Below the pieces are notes generated by a model. The model worked only from the letters and a program-made list of their open reading frames with translations. It ran no database searches and was not told the DNA's origin. From the IMG/VR virus record IMGVR_UViG_3300018074_000013, positions 1-33,910 of that record: a DNA stretch of 33,910 bases; one strand, written 5' to 3'. A program made the position numbers and the translations under genes. The first letter of the stretch is position 1. Each line of letters opens with the position of its first letter. Source of the DNA: a virus. This document shows, in pieces, positions 21,547 to 29,592 of this stretch.

Positions 21547-21765
21547 CAGTAGAGACCTTAGGTGGGCAGCCTCCCGCTCTGCGCGTGCAGCCTCAAGCTC
21601 TCGAAGGATACGTGTCTGGATGTACGCCGGTCGCTGGACCCCGAATATCTCGTACTCGATCCGATTGTTCTCTTCGTCGATGGCTCGGATCGCCGCAAAG
21701 AAGCCTCGGCAAAAGCCACATCCAGTGAGACAGGTTAAGATTAGACCCAGAAGCAACGTTTTCAT
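21532..21765 (-). CDS. Antisense small lipoprotein, 77 aa
   Basis: Reads against all neighbouring genes. ATG (complement of 21763-21765) has AAGGGAG (complement of 21774-21780) eight bases before it, a strong SD. Lipoprotein signal MKTLLLGLILTCLTGC with lipobox LTGC, cysteine at residue 16, then CGFCRGFFAAIRAIDEENNR and a helical end (RILRELEAARAEREAAHLRS) likely to form a coiled coil. It fills the otherwise empty 263-base gap between the gp10-like and tape measure genes and overlaps the former's last codons. Could be a moron gene (exclusion or host envelope change) or spanin-like; no promoter was convincing. Confidence 0.7.
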   Translation of the reverse strand: MKTLLLGLILTCLTGCGFCRGFFAAIRAIDEENNRIEYEIFGVQRPAYIQTRILRELEAARAEREAAHLRSLLSFPE

Positions 21766-21809
21766 GACATCAACTCCCTTCAGGGACAAGATACAATGGT
21801 CTGAGGATT

Positions 21810-23927
21810 ATGGCCACTGAACGCATCGTAATAGAGATATCCGAGAGTGGGGCTCGCACTGTGAATCGTAGCCTCGAGGGTATCGGACGAACTGCCAGTG
21901 GGACGGGGCGCTCGATCGGCTTGCTTCGCCAGGCTCTGGTTTCCTTGGGCGCTGCCTTCGCGCTCCGGGTTACAGCCCAGTTCGGAGATGCCCTGGCCCG
22001 GGTCAGGGCCGTTAGTGGACTCACCGCTGATGCATTCTCCGATCTGAGGGAGGAAATCCTTCGGCTCAGTGCGGCCAGCGGCACAGATCCGGCCGGCGCA
22101 GCCCAGGCCCTATTCCAGCTCCAAAGGTCCGGGCTCGGTGCCGCAGCCGCCATGAAAACTCTGAAACAAGCCATGAAACTAGCAGATGTTGGAGGCCAAT
22201 CCCTGGCCGAGAGCACCGAGGCTGTAGCGCGGGTAACGACCGCCTTCGGCGTAACCGGCAAGCAGGCGGCAAACGTCCTAGGGGCAGCGTCTCTGCGAAG
22301 CCAGGAATCGGTCACGGAGCTAACCGCGAGCATCACCAGGTCGGCCAACGCGGCACGGGCGGCCAACGTCGGGCTGGAGGACGTGACGGCCGCGATCATC
22401 ACTCTGAGTCGATCCGGGGCCGAGGGGCGTATCGCCATAGCTGGCCTTCGCGAGGGCCTTGAGGCGCTTGAGACTCCGACCCAGAAGGAAAGGGCGCTCT
22501 TCCAGGAGCTCGGACTGAATCTCGATCGGCTTCGCCCATCGGTGACAGGGATTACCGGTTCCCTCCAGGAGCTGGCGCGGGCCGGCGTGAGTTTTGAGGT
22601 CCTCGGGGTACGTGGTGGTGCCGCCCTGGATGTTCTCGCCGCCAGGACGGGCGACGTGCGGGATCTCGTCGAGGAGATGGGCCGTGCCGGGAAGATCACG
22701 GACGACTTCGCTAAGGCGATCGACGAGTCGCTGGGCAAAGCGTTCAAGGAGCTATTGGCCTCGGTAAAGGCCCTGATCCTTTCCTTCGGCGGCGAAGGCG
22801 GCGAGGCGGGCCTTGCCGCCGCCGTGCGGGTGGTGGCGGAGGAGATTCAAGGTCTTGCGGTAATTACTGGCCAAGCCAGCCAAGGTCTCCAGCGATTCTT
22901 CGAGTTCTTCACCGTCGCCCAGGAGGACAAAGTCGAGAGAGCCCGGCTCAGGACCGCCGGATTGAGGGTGGAGATCGAAAAACTCATGAGGACGACGCGC
23001 GCGGGGGCGGAAGCGCGCGGCATCATCGAAATCGGCCCCCCCTCGCCAGTATCTACCACCCTGGACGAGGCATTTCCCCAGCGCGCTCGTGCGCCCACCC
23101 GCGAGGAGCGGCTCCGGACGGGGGAGGCCGGGGCACTGCGCGCCGAGGAAGAGGCGATCAGGAGGCGGAGCGCGATCCGGGACCAGGCGATAAGCCAGGC
23201 ACGAGAGATCGCCGACCAGCAGGATAGGCTCCGCATCTCGGAGGAGGCTTTGATAGAGGCAGTGAACCTTGGGACCGTCTCCCGGCAGCAGGCAAACCGG
23301 GCCCTAGCGGAACTGAGGCTCCAGATGCCTGAGGCCATTTCCGGGCTTCAGGGCATGCAGGCAGCGCTCTTCGCCGTGGACACCTCCGCCGGGGCGCTCG
23401 GTGCATCGATCGGACAGTCGCTGGTCGGGGCGATTGATACGGCGAGTGGGGCGCTGGCTGAGTTCGCGATCAGTGGCGCTAGGAACACGGAGGATCTCCG
23501 GGAGGCATTTGCCAAGCTATTGGAGGATTTGGGAAAGCAAATCTTGCAGTTAATTATAAAAACATTGATTCTCAAGGCGATCCAGATAGCTATAGGTGAT
23601 GTAGCGGGGGGAGGTGGGGGTGCAGCGGCGCCAATACTTACTGGGAGCAGCCTTGGAACCGGGTTCCAGGCCGGCGGGCCAGTGAGGCGCGGTCAGATCG
23701 GTCTAGTTGGCGAACGGGGTCCAGAGTTAGTACAATTCGGAGGAGCCGGACACGTGGTGCCGGCCGGAGAAACCGCTGAGATGCTGGAACCTCAGGTAAA
23801 TATTCGGGTTATAAACGTAACAGATCCAAACGAGATCACGAGCACGATGAACAGTCCGACTGGCGAGCAGGTGATCCTGAATGTCCTAAGTCGGAATGCA
23901 CGAGCGATGCGGAGAATCCTGGGATAA
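21810..23927 (+). CDS. Tail tape measure protein
   Basis: Sets tail length and is injected ahead of DNA. ATG with CTGAGG close upstream. 705 aa, mostly alpha-helical and Ala/Arg/Glu-rich. Residues about 40-280 have the TP901 core-like pattern: FGDALARVRAVSGLTADAF, SAASGTDPAGAAQALFQLQR, ALAESTEA-type TTAFGVTGKQAANVLGAASL, and SRSGAEGRIAIAGLREGLEA. Then a coiled-coil part (QAREIADQQDRLRISEE). A hydrophobic segment ILKAIQIAIGDVAGG comes before the C-terminal GGPVRRGQIGLVGERGPELV motif, which is common at tape measure ends. The length corresponds to a tail in the order of 100 nm. Confidence 0.9.
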   Translation: MATERIVIEISESGARTVNRSLEGIGRTASGTGRSIGLLRQALVSLGAAFALRVTAQFGDALARVRAVSGLTADAFSDLREEILRLSAASGTDPAGAAQALFQLQRSGLGAAAAMKTLKQAMKLADVGGQSLAESTEAVARVTTAFGVTGKQAANVLGAASLRSQESVTELTASITRSANAARAANVGLEDVTAAIITLSRSGAEGRIAIAGLREGLEALETPTQKERALFQELGLNLDRLRPSVTGITGSLQELARAGVSFEVLGVRGGAALDVLAARTGDVRDLVEEMGRAGKITDDFAKAIDESLGKAFKELLASVKALILSFGGEGGEAGLAAAVRVVAEEIQGLAVITGQASQGLQRFFEFFTVAQEDKVERARLRTAGLRVEIEKLMRTTRAGAEARGIIEIGPPSPVSTTLDEAFPQRARAPTREERLRTGEAGALRAEEEAIRRRSAIRDQAISQAREIADQQDRLRISEEALIEAVNLGTVSRQQANRALAELRLQMPEAISGLQGMQAALFAVDTSAGALGASIGQSLVGAIDTASGALAEFAISGARNTEDLREAFAKLLEDLGKQILQLIIKTLILKAIQIAIGDVAGGGGGAAAPILTGSSLGTGFQAGGPVRRGQIGLVGERGPELVQFGGAGHVVPAGETAEMLEPQVNIRVINVTDPNEITSTMNSPTGEQVILNVLSRNARAMRRILG

Positions 23928-23934
23928 TGAAAGC

Positions 23935-24275
23935 CCCAACCCACGCCCTACCGCGCTTCGCCTGCCGAGCCGTGCCGGGCCGTGCCCAGCCGTGCCCAGC
24001 CACACCTGCCAAGCCGCGCCGTGCCTTACCAAGCCGCGCCCAGCCTTACCATGCCGAGCCATGCCGATCCACGCCTGCCATGCCTTGCCGGACCACGCCA
24101 AGCCGCGCAATGCCTTGCCAAACCGTGCCATGCCTCGCCTGCCATGCCTTGCCGGATCGTGCCGTGCCCTGCCGTGCCGCGCCCTGCCGAGCCGAGCCCT
24201 GCCTGCCATGCCTTACCGAGCCAAGCCAAGCCAAGCCACATGCCGAGCCGAGCCGCGCCACGCATACAATGTTCT
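23935..24275 (+). repeat. Non-coding GCCNN pentanucleotide array with 64-bp higher-order period
   Basis: This 395-base gene-free stretch between the tape measure and tail-tip genes is almost entirely GCCNN units (GCCGA, GCCGT, GCCAA, GCCAT, GCCTT and so on), with rare 4-base GCCT units that shift the phase. The block GCCTGCCATGCCTT recurs at 24073, 24137 and 24201, exactly 64 bases apart. Plus strand is C-rich, minus strand G-rich. All three plus frames are open, but the 5-base period makes any translation a rotating low-complexity string with no SD, so it is treated as non-coding. Function unknown. Confidence 0.85.
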
Positions 24276-24322
24276 GCCAGTGCAGTACATGATACGATGT
24301 TTACGACAGAGGATGCAAGCTA

Positions 24323-26089
24323 ATGCCCATTGACACCGGAACTGCGACATCGTACATAGACCTCCTCAACCAGCTCCGCCTGTTCTCGACTGGCACTTCC
24401 GCCGCTACCGCCGTCGTCTCCGCCGGCGGCACAGGCTACACTGTGGGCGATGTTTTGACCCTGACCGGCGGGACCTTCTCGAAGGCCGCACAACTCCGGG
24501 TCACAACGGTCGCCGCCGGAGTGGTTACTGGCGTCGTAATCCATAGGCATGGCGTGGCTTACACCGTGAACCCGTCGAACCCAGTCTCCTCCACCGGCGG
24601 CACCGGGACCGGCGCCACGTTCACGGTGACATTCGCCTCGGTTGGCTGGAGCACCAAGCGCGAATCGAAGGAGGCCGTTTCTGCCACTGTAAGTGCCGGT
24701 GGAACCGGACACGCCGTAAATGATATCCTGACGCTCGTCGGTGGAACCGCCCCGGTTCTGGCTGCGCAATTTAAAGTAACAGCCATAAGCGCCGGCGCCG
24801 TAACGACGGTCGTCCGGTGGTCCCGGGGCAATTACCCTGAGACCCCGGCCAATCCAGCTTCCACCACTTCCTCGGGCGCTGGCACTGGATGCACTCTGAC
24901 GGTCATCTATCAGGTAGTGCTCCTCGATTCGGATCAAGAGATAAGTGCCGCAGCCATTGTCTCGGGTGGAACCGGTTATACTGTAGCCGACATTCTCACT
25001 GTTACTGGTGGAACATTTACGACCGCCGCCCAGCTCAGGGTCCTCACGATTTCCGCCGGAGTGATTACGACAGTGGCGGTCCACACAAAGGGCGAGTACT
25101 CGATCAATCCGACGAACCCGGTAAGCGTAACGGGCGGCACCGGCACTGGGGCGACGTTCAATCTGACTTTCGTCGGTGTCCATCCGGATAACAATAAAGA
25201 GCTGATCCTCGAGGGAGTCGGTTCTGGAGCCGATCAGGTGTTCGTCGGCATGCGGACCGAGCAGCACGACCCGAGCGGGTCGCGCTACTGGAACCTGGCG
25301 GGCTTCACGGGCTACCAGGCCGCATCGACCTTCGATACGCAGCCGAGCCGATCGACCGTCGGGGCGCTCTTCACGAACAGCCTCGCCTCCCAGACCTACT
25401 GGTTCTTCGCGAATGGGCGCCGAATCATAGTCATAGCCAGGATCGGCTCCTCCTACCTGAGCTGTCACCTCGGATGGATTAACCCGTTCGCAACAGCGAT
25501 TCAATATCCGTACCCCATGGCGATCATCGGGTGCTCCTCGACATCGATCCGCCTCCCCTCCGAAACCGGGATCAGCCTAAGCGGGATCGTGGATCCAATC
25601 GGGCATACTAGCAGTGCCGTAGGCCCGGCCTTCATCCGGGATCCTGGGGGGAGCTGGAAGATAATCAAGAACAGCGAAGAGATTGGCGGAGGGGCCAGGA
25701 ACTACACGAGTGATCTCAATCTCTTTCCCGCTGGATCCGTGGACAATGGCGGAGCGGGGTTCAACCCCCAGGACTTTTCAGGCGGGGCATACACGACCCG
25801 GACCTTCGTGCCAGTAACCGGCAGCCCGGGGACGGTGACGATCAGGCACGCGCAGATACCGGATTCGCCGAACCACAGGTCGATTCTTTTCCCGACTATG
25901 ATCGTTGAGCGGACGCCCGTGCAGCAGGCGTATGGGGAACTGGCCGACGTCTATTGGGTCAGCACGCTCGGGAACGTCACGAATCTTGTAGCGGAGGATC
26001 TGATTGTGAGTGGGACCGATAGGTATATCGTCTTCCAGCAGGCGAACAGATCCGATCTGCATGCGCACTTCGCGGTGAAGGAGGGATAG
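24323..26089 (+). CDS. Tail-tip/fibre-like protein with three GGTGYTV modules, 588 aa
   Basis: ATG behind AGAGGATGCAAGCTA. N-terminal 25 residues (IDTGTATSYIDLLNQLRLF) resemble those of the next gene (YETGVASSQEDFLTKLSTF). Residues 32-104, 122-196 and 212-283 are three GGTGYTV beta modules. From residue 290 (NNKELILEGVGSGADQVFVG) the protein again follows the next gene's layout, including YWFFANGRRIIVIARIG against YHFFAGSVFLHVALEYA. It is therefore a paralog of the 26105 gene with a module cassette inserted near the N-terminus. No signal peptide. Position after the tape measure suggests a distal tail or fibre protein. Confidence 0.75.
   Translation: MPIDTGTATSYIDLLNQLRLFSTGTSAATAVVSAGGTGYTVGDVLTLTGGTFSKAAQLRVTTVAAGVVTGVVIHRHGVAYTVNPSNPVSSTGGTGTGATFTVTFASVGWSTKRESKEAVSATVSAGGTGHAVNDILTLVGGTAPVLAAQFKVTAISAGAVTTVVRWSRGNYPETPANPASTTSSGAGTGCTLTVIYQVVLLDSDQEISAAAIVSGGTGYTVADILTVTGGTFTTAAQLRVLTISAGVITTVAVHTKGEYSINPTNPVSVTGGTGTGATFNLTFVGVHPDNNKELILEGVGSGADQVFVGMRTEQHDPSGSRYWNLAGFTGYQAASTFDTQPSRSTVGALFTNSLASQTYWFFANGRRIIVIARIGSSYLSCHLGWINPFATAIQYPYPMAIIGCSSTSIRLPSETGISLSGIVDPIGHTSSAVGPAFIRDPGGSWKIIKNSEEIGGGARNYTSDLNLFPAGSVDNGGAGFNPQDFSGGAYTTRTFVPVTGSPGTVTIRHAQIPDSPNHRSILFPTMIVERTPVQQAYGELADVYWVSTLGNVTNLVAEDLIVSGTDRYIVFQQANRSDLHAHFAVKEG
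24416..25171 (+). repeat. Three tandem GGTGYTV coding modules, copies 3-5
   Basis: Copies at about 24416-24634, 24686-24910 and 24956-25171, each 72-75 codons. Shared marks are S[AG]GGTG[YH][TA]V.DILTLTGGT, AQ[LF][RK]V..[IV][SA]AG.[VI]T..V, P.NP and G[TA]GTG.T. Copies 3 and 5 are closest to copies 1 and 2; copy 4 has drifted (GGTAPVLAAQ, SSGAGTGCT). Linkers of about 16 residues hold charged segments such as STKRESKEAV. Confidence 0.85.
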
Positions 26090-26104
26090 CCTCAAGGTGA
26101 TCCG

Positions 26105-27067
26105 ATGGCATACGAGACAGGAGTAGCATCTAGTCAGGAAGACTTTCTAACGAAGCTCTCAACGTTCGCCCAGGCTAATGGGTGGACGCAGGACGAACTG
26201 GACGTGCCGAACAAGGAGCTGGCGATCCGCAGAAACAACGTCTTCATCTCCTTCCGCTGGGACGCGGTGGCCACCACCGGCGGGATCGCGATCTTCCAGG
26301 CGCTGGGCTTTACCATGGGGAACACGCCGGGGAACCATCCGAATGACTCGGGCTCAGGCCTGATCAGTGGCACTCCCATCAGCTCCCAGCGGCGGCTCGA
26401 TCGGATTGGGAATGGGCCATTCACGGCCTATCACTTTTTCGCCGGTAGCGTCTTCTTGCACGTAGCGTTAGAATATGCGCCCGGATTGTACAGGCACTGC
26501 TCCTTCGGGGAGCTGGTGAAGAACGGGACATGGACCGGCGGGGAATACTGCGCTGGGCACACGTGGGCCGGTGACCCGGACTCGCCGGCGAACCCGTCCC
26601 ACTGCGTGCTGGTTGATTGGCGGAGCCAGTTATCTAATCTCGAAGGTGCCACGGTCCACGTCGAGGGGATGCCGGGCGAAGGCGGGACGAGCAAGTGGGG
26701 CGTGGTCATCGACAGCACGACCGTCGGGAACGACCGCGCCGGCATCGCCCGCGTGACGTGTCTCGGCGGGCTGAGGGACGGGTTCCTGTTCAATGCGCTG
26801 CATTTTATTCGATCGAATCCTGGCAACGGCTTCGTCTCTATGGCTCCGCTCCAGGTCTATTATCGACGTCTCCTCTCTCCCGAGCAGTGGTTCAAATTGG
26901 GCACGATCCCAGGTATGCGTGGGATCAACATACATTTCATCAACCCAGCAGAAGCGTTTACGATTGGAGCAGATACTTGGCGCTGCTTCCCATACGTACG
27001 AAAACAGTTCCTGCAACTAAATACCGATGAATCTGGCAATTGGGGAATAGCCTACCGTCAGGCGTAA
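26105..27067 (+). CDS. Tail-tip/fibre-like protein, paralog without modules, 320 aa
   Basis: ATG with CAAGGTGATCCG upstream. N-terminus AYETGVASSQEDFLTKLSTF, then GWTQDELDVPNKELAIRRNN and VFISFRWDAV. Rich in Gly, aromatic residues and His in the middle (FTAYHFFAGSVFLHVALEYA; CSFGELVKNGTWTGGEYCAG), with several cysteines. It lines up end to end with the non-module parts of the upstream protein. Likely a virion protein at the tail tip, probably beta-rich; no enzyme motif seen. No named family recognised. Confidence 0.75.
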   Translation: MAYETGVASSQEDFLTKLSTFAQANGWTQDELDVPNKELAIRRNNVFISFRWDAVATTGGIAIFQALGFTMGNTPGNHPNDSGSGLISGTPISSQRRLDRIGNGPFTAYHFFAGSVFLHVALEYAPGLYRHCSFGELVKNGTWTGGEYCAGHTWAGDPDSPANPSHCVLVDWRSQLSNLEGATVHVEGMPGEGGTSKWGVVIDSTTVGNDRAGIARVTCLGGLRDGFLFNALHFIRSNPGNGFVSMAPLQVYYRRLLSPEQWFKLGTIPGMRGINIHFINPAEAFTIGADTWRCFPYVRKQFLQLNTDESGNWGIAYRQA

Positions 27068-27070
27068 ATC

Positions 27071-28789
27071 ATGGCGGAATTTGATGGCGTCCTAGGCAAA
27101 GGGATGACTGATCAGGCCGGCTCCGCCGGTGCCCGTCTGATTGAGTTCCCGCAGCCCAACCCTCCGCCGCAGTGGCAGGCCGAGACGCTCAATTTCGACA
27201 AGATGCAGGCCCTCGCCGAGGATTATCAGGACGGTCCGTTTCAGCACATCCAGGCGGTCGCCCTGGTATCGACCCGCGCGGGGCTGGTCACCCTCGGGGC
27301 CGGGGACGAGACGTGGTTCGAGAACGTCTTCGCCTTCCCCCGGCGGATCGATGCCGGGCTGGTCCTCGTGACGCAGGTTTTCCAGCTCGACCTGTACAAC
27401 GCCTACCGACTGGTCCCGAGGGTCTTCACCTCCTTTGTGAATAACGTCGGGGGTGGGATCGTGATCACGAACCTACCGGCGCTGCCGTTCACCCTCCAGG
27501 AACAACGGAGTCTTGCGCTTACCTTGAACGTGCTCGCGGACGGCCCGCCGAGGATCGCCGGGACGCTCGATTTCGCCTTCGACGACGGGACGGTAATGAT
27601 CGTCCTGACCGGGGATCGGGCGATCCTCCTCATCGTGGAACCCGTGGTACCGGTCGTGGAAATCTTGGAGTTCCTGACTGACGTGGTCCTGAAGCGCGAC
27701 GGCAAGGAACAGCGGATCTCCCTCCGGGCCAACCCCCGGCAATCCTTCGATCTGGTCTACGAGATCGAGGGCTTCGACCGCGGGTTCCTCGAGACGCGGC
27801 TCTTCGGCGGCCAGGACCGGAGCTTTGGGATCCCGGTCTGGCACGAGCCGTCGCTCCTGACCATCGCGATCCAGATCGGCAACACGGTGGCGACGGTAGA
27901 CTCCACCGCGTTCGCCGACTTCCGGGTCGACGACCTGGCCATCGCTTTCGTGGACACCGATAACTTCGAGGTGCTGGATGTGCAGAGCCTCACGGCCACG
28001 ACCATCACCTTCACGAGCGCCTTCACGAGGGCTTTTCCCGTAGGAACCCGGGTTATGCCGATCCGGAACGTTCGCCTCTCTCCGACGACCCGGGGCGAGA
28101 AGTTCCCGAGGAAGCTCCAGAGGACGCGCCTCTTGGCTGAGGTGCTCGATAACCCGGTGGGTCTCGCGAGCACGGCCGCCTTTCCGAGCTTCTCCGGGAA
28201 GGTGCTGCTGGACGATGGCAATCGGATCGAGAGTTCCCTCGGTGAAAGCTTCGAGCGTCGGATCCAGGAGGTGGATTCCGAGACAGGCCTCTTTGAGACG
28301 ACGAGTTATGAGACGGCCAGCCGGCGCGGGTCTATCAAGACATTCTTTACCCGCACTAGGCAGCGGCTGTGGGAGGTGAGGCAGCTCCTCCACGCTCTGC
28401 GGGGGCGAGCCGTCTCGTTCTATCTCCCGACCTTCTTCGACGAGTTCGTCCTCACTCAGCCAATTACCTCCGGGTCCGCGACCCTGGTCTTCCGGAATGT
28501 TGGGTTCGCGGATTTCGTCGGGGTAAAGCTGCCCAGGAACGCGCTCCGGGTGGTCTTAAGGGATGGCACGAAAATTGCAAGGACTATTCTGACCGCGACG
28601 GAGATCGACTCCCTGACGGAACAGGTGACGGTGGACGCCGCCTGGGGGGTTAACGCCGCGATCGCGGATGTTGACTACGTGGACTTCGTAGAGAAGGTCA
28701 GGATCGACTCGGACGAGGTGCGGATCACGCACCTGAACTCGCCGGGGCAGGCGACGATCGAGCTGCCGATCAAGGCGGTGCTGATGTGA
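27071..28789 (+). CDS. Distal tail / tail-hub-associated protein, 572 aa
   Basis: ATG three bases after the preceding stop. Predominantly beta protein. Notable parts are SFDLVYEIEGFDRGFLETRL, FGIPVWHEPSLLTIAIQIGN, a long middle domain with DLAIAFVDTDNFEVLDVQSL, and a late LWEVRQLLHALRGRAVSFYL. 'IPVW.E...L......G' and 'R..L..L.GR...FYLPTF' are typical of distal tail proteins that precede the BR0599-like gene in siphovirus tail-tip operons. It ends by overlap (ATGTGA) with that next gene. Function assigned from these motifs and gene order. Confidence 0.75.
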   Translation: MAEFDGVLGKGMTDQAGSAGARLIEFPQPNPPPQWQAETLNFDKMQALAEDYQDGPFQHIQAVALVSTRAGLVTLGAGDETWFENVFAFPRRIDAGLVLVTQVFQLDLYNAYRLVPRVFTSFVNNVGGGIVITNLPALPFTLQEQRSLALTLNVLADGPPRIAGTLDFAFDDGTVMIVLTGDRAILLIVEPVVPVVEILEFLTDVVLKRDGKEQRISLRANPRQSFDLVYEIEGFDRGFLETRLFGGQDRSFGIPVWHEPSLLTIAIQIGNTVATVDSTAFADFRVDDLAIAFVDTDNFEVLDVQSLTATTITFTSAFTRAFPVGTRVMPIRNVRLSPTTRGEKFPRKLQRTRLLAEVLDNPVGLASTAAFPSFSGKVLLDDGNRIESSLGESFERRIQEVDSETGLFETTSYETASRRGSIKTFFTRTRQRLWEVRQLLHALRGRAVSFYLPTFFDEFVLTQPITSGSATLVFRNVGFADFVGVKLPRNALRVVLRDGTKIARTILTATEIDSLTEQVTVDAAWGVNAAIADVDYVDFVEKVRIDSDEVRITHLNSPGQATIELPIKAVLM

Positions 28790-29589
28790 CATTCGCCGCC
28801 TTCGAGATCGCCGCTGAGACCGGGCAGCCCGTCGAGCTCTACGAGTTCGCAATCGGCGGCATCACGCACCGCTTCACCTCCAATCAAGTCAGCGTCACAG
28901 TGGGCTCCCTACTATATACTGCGATCCCGATCCAGCGCAGTCGGCTCGAGCGAGGGAGCGAGGAGAAACTTTCCGTGCGGCTCCCGTCGAGCATCTCATT
29001 CACCAAGGACTTCATACTCAACTCGCCCGGAAAGCGAGTCGTGTTGATCCTCAAGCGGTACCACCGGAATGATCCGGACATACAGGTTGTTGTCTTTTTC
29101 AAGGGCGTAGTCCAGAGCGTGAGTTACGTTAACGAAGGGCGGGAGGTAGAGATGCTCGCCCTGCCGGCACAGACCGCGCATTCCAGGCCGATACCGCGCT
29201 TCGGGTACGCCGCGCAGTGTCAACATCTTCTTTTTGACCCTAGATGCAAGATCCTCGAGACGGACCCCGCATTTCAGAAATCTTTGCTAGTCACAGCCGT
29301 CTCGGGGAACACCATCACGGCCCAGAATGCCGGGTCCTTTGGGGCGGACTTCTTCGAGGCCGGATTCGTGACGAGCGGCGGGGAGCATAGGATGATTACC
29401 GCCCAGGCCGGCGACGTGCTGACACTGCTCGTCCCCTTCTTCGCCTCCCCGATTAGTCAAACAGTTCTGGTACACGCCGGTTGTAAACTCAGGATCGTGA
29501 TAGACTGCTTGAACAAATTCAATAACGTAATCAATTACGGTGGATTCCCCCACGTGCCGACTAAAAATCCATTTGAAGGACTGGATTAA
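28786..29589 (+). CDS. BR0599/DUF2163-like tail tip protein, 267 aa
   Basis: GTG start overlapping the upstream TGA. N-terminus AAETGQPVELYEFAIGGITH, then RFTSNQVSVTVGSLLYTAIP and RSRLERGSEEKLSVRLPSS, the usual start of the DUF2163/BR0599 group. The C-terminal half carries its cysteine motifs: YAAQCQHLLFDPRCKI, HAGCKLRIVIDCLNKF, and the hallmark FNNVINYGGFPHVPTKNPF. These proteins form part of the baseplate hub in siphoviruses and gene transfer agents. Length is normal. No NlpC/P60 peptidase gene follows it, although one often does in related operons. Confidence 0.88.
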   Translation: MTFAAFEIAAETGQPVELYEFAIGGITHRFTSNQVSVTVGSLLYTAIPIQRSRLERGSEEKLSVRLPSSISFTKDFILNSPGKRVVLILKRYHRNDPDIQVVVFFKGVVQSVSYVNEGREVEMLALPAQTAHSRPIPRFGYAAQCQHLLFDPRCKILETDPAFQKSLLVTAVSGNTITAQNAGSFGADFFEAGFVTSGGEHRMITAQAGDVLTLLVPFFASPISQTVLVHAGCKLRIVIDCLNKFNNVINYGGFPHVPTKNPFEGLD

Positions 29590-29592
29590 ACA

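Noticed and set aside
23935-24275. CRISPR array or tRNA cluster as an explanation for the repeats
   Set aside because: Units are 5 bases without spacers of constant size; no tRNA arms or CCA-type ends are visible.
23896-24333. Three overlapping plus-strand frames of 113-145 codons and minus-strand frames across the GCCNN array
   Set aside because: All are rotating translations of a 5-base repeat, with Pro/Ala/Cys or Gly/Ala/Arg strings and no SD. Not credible proteins.
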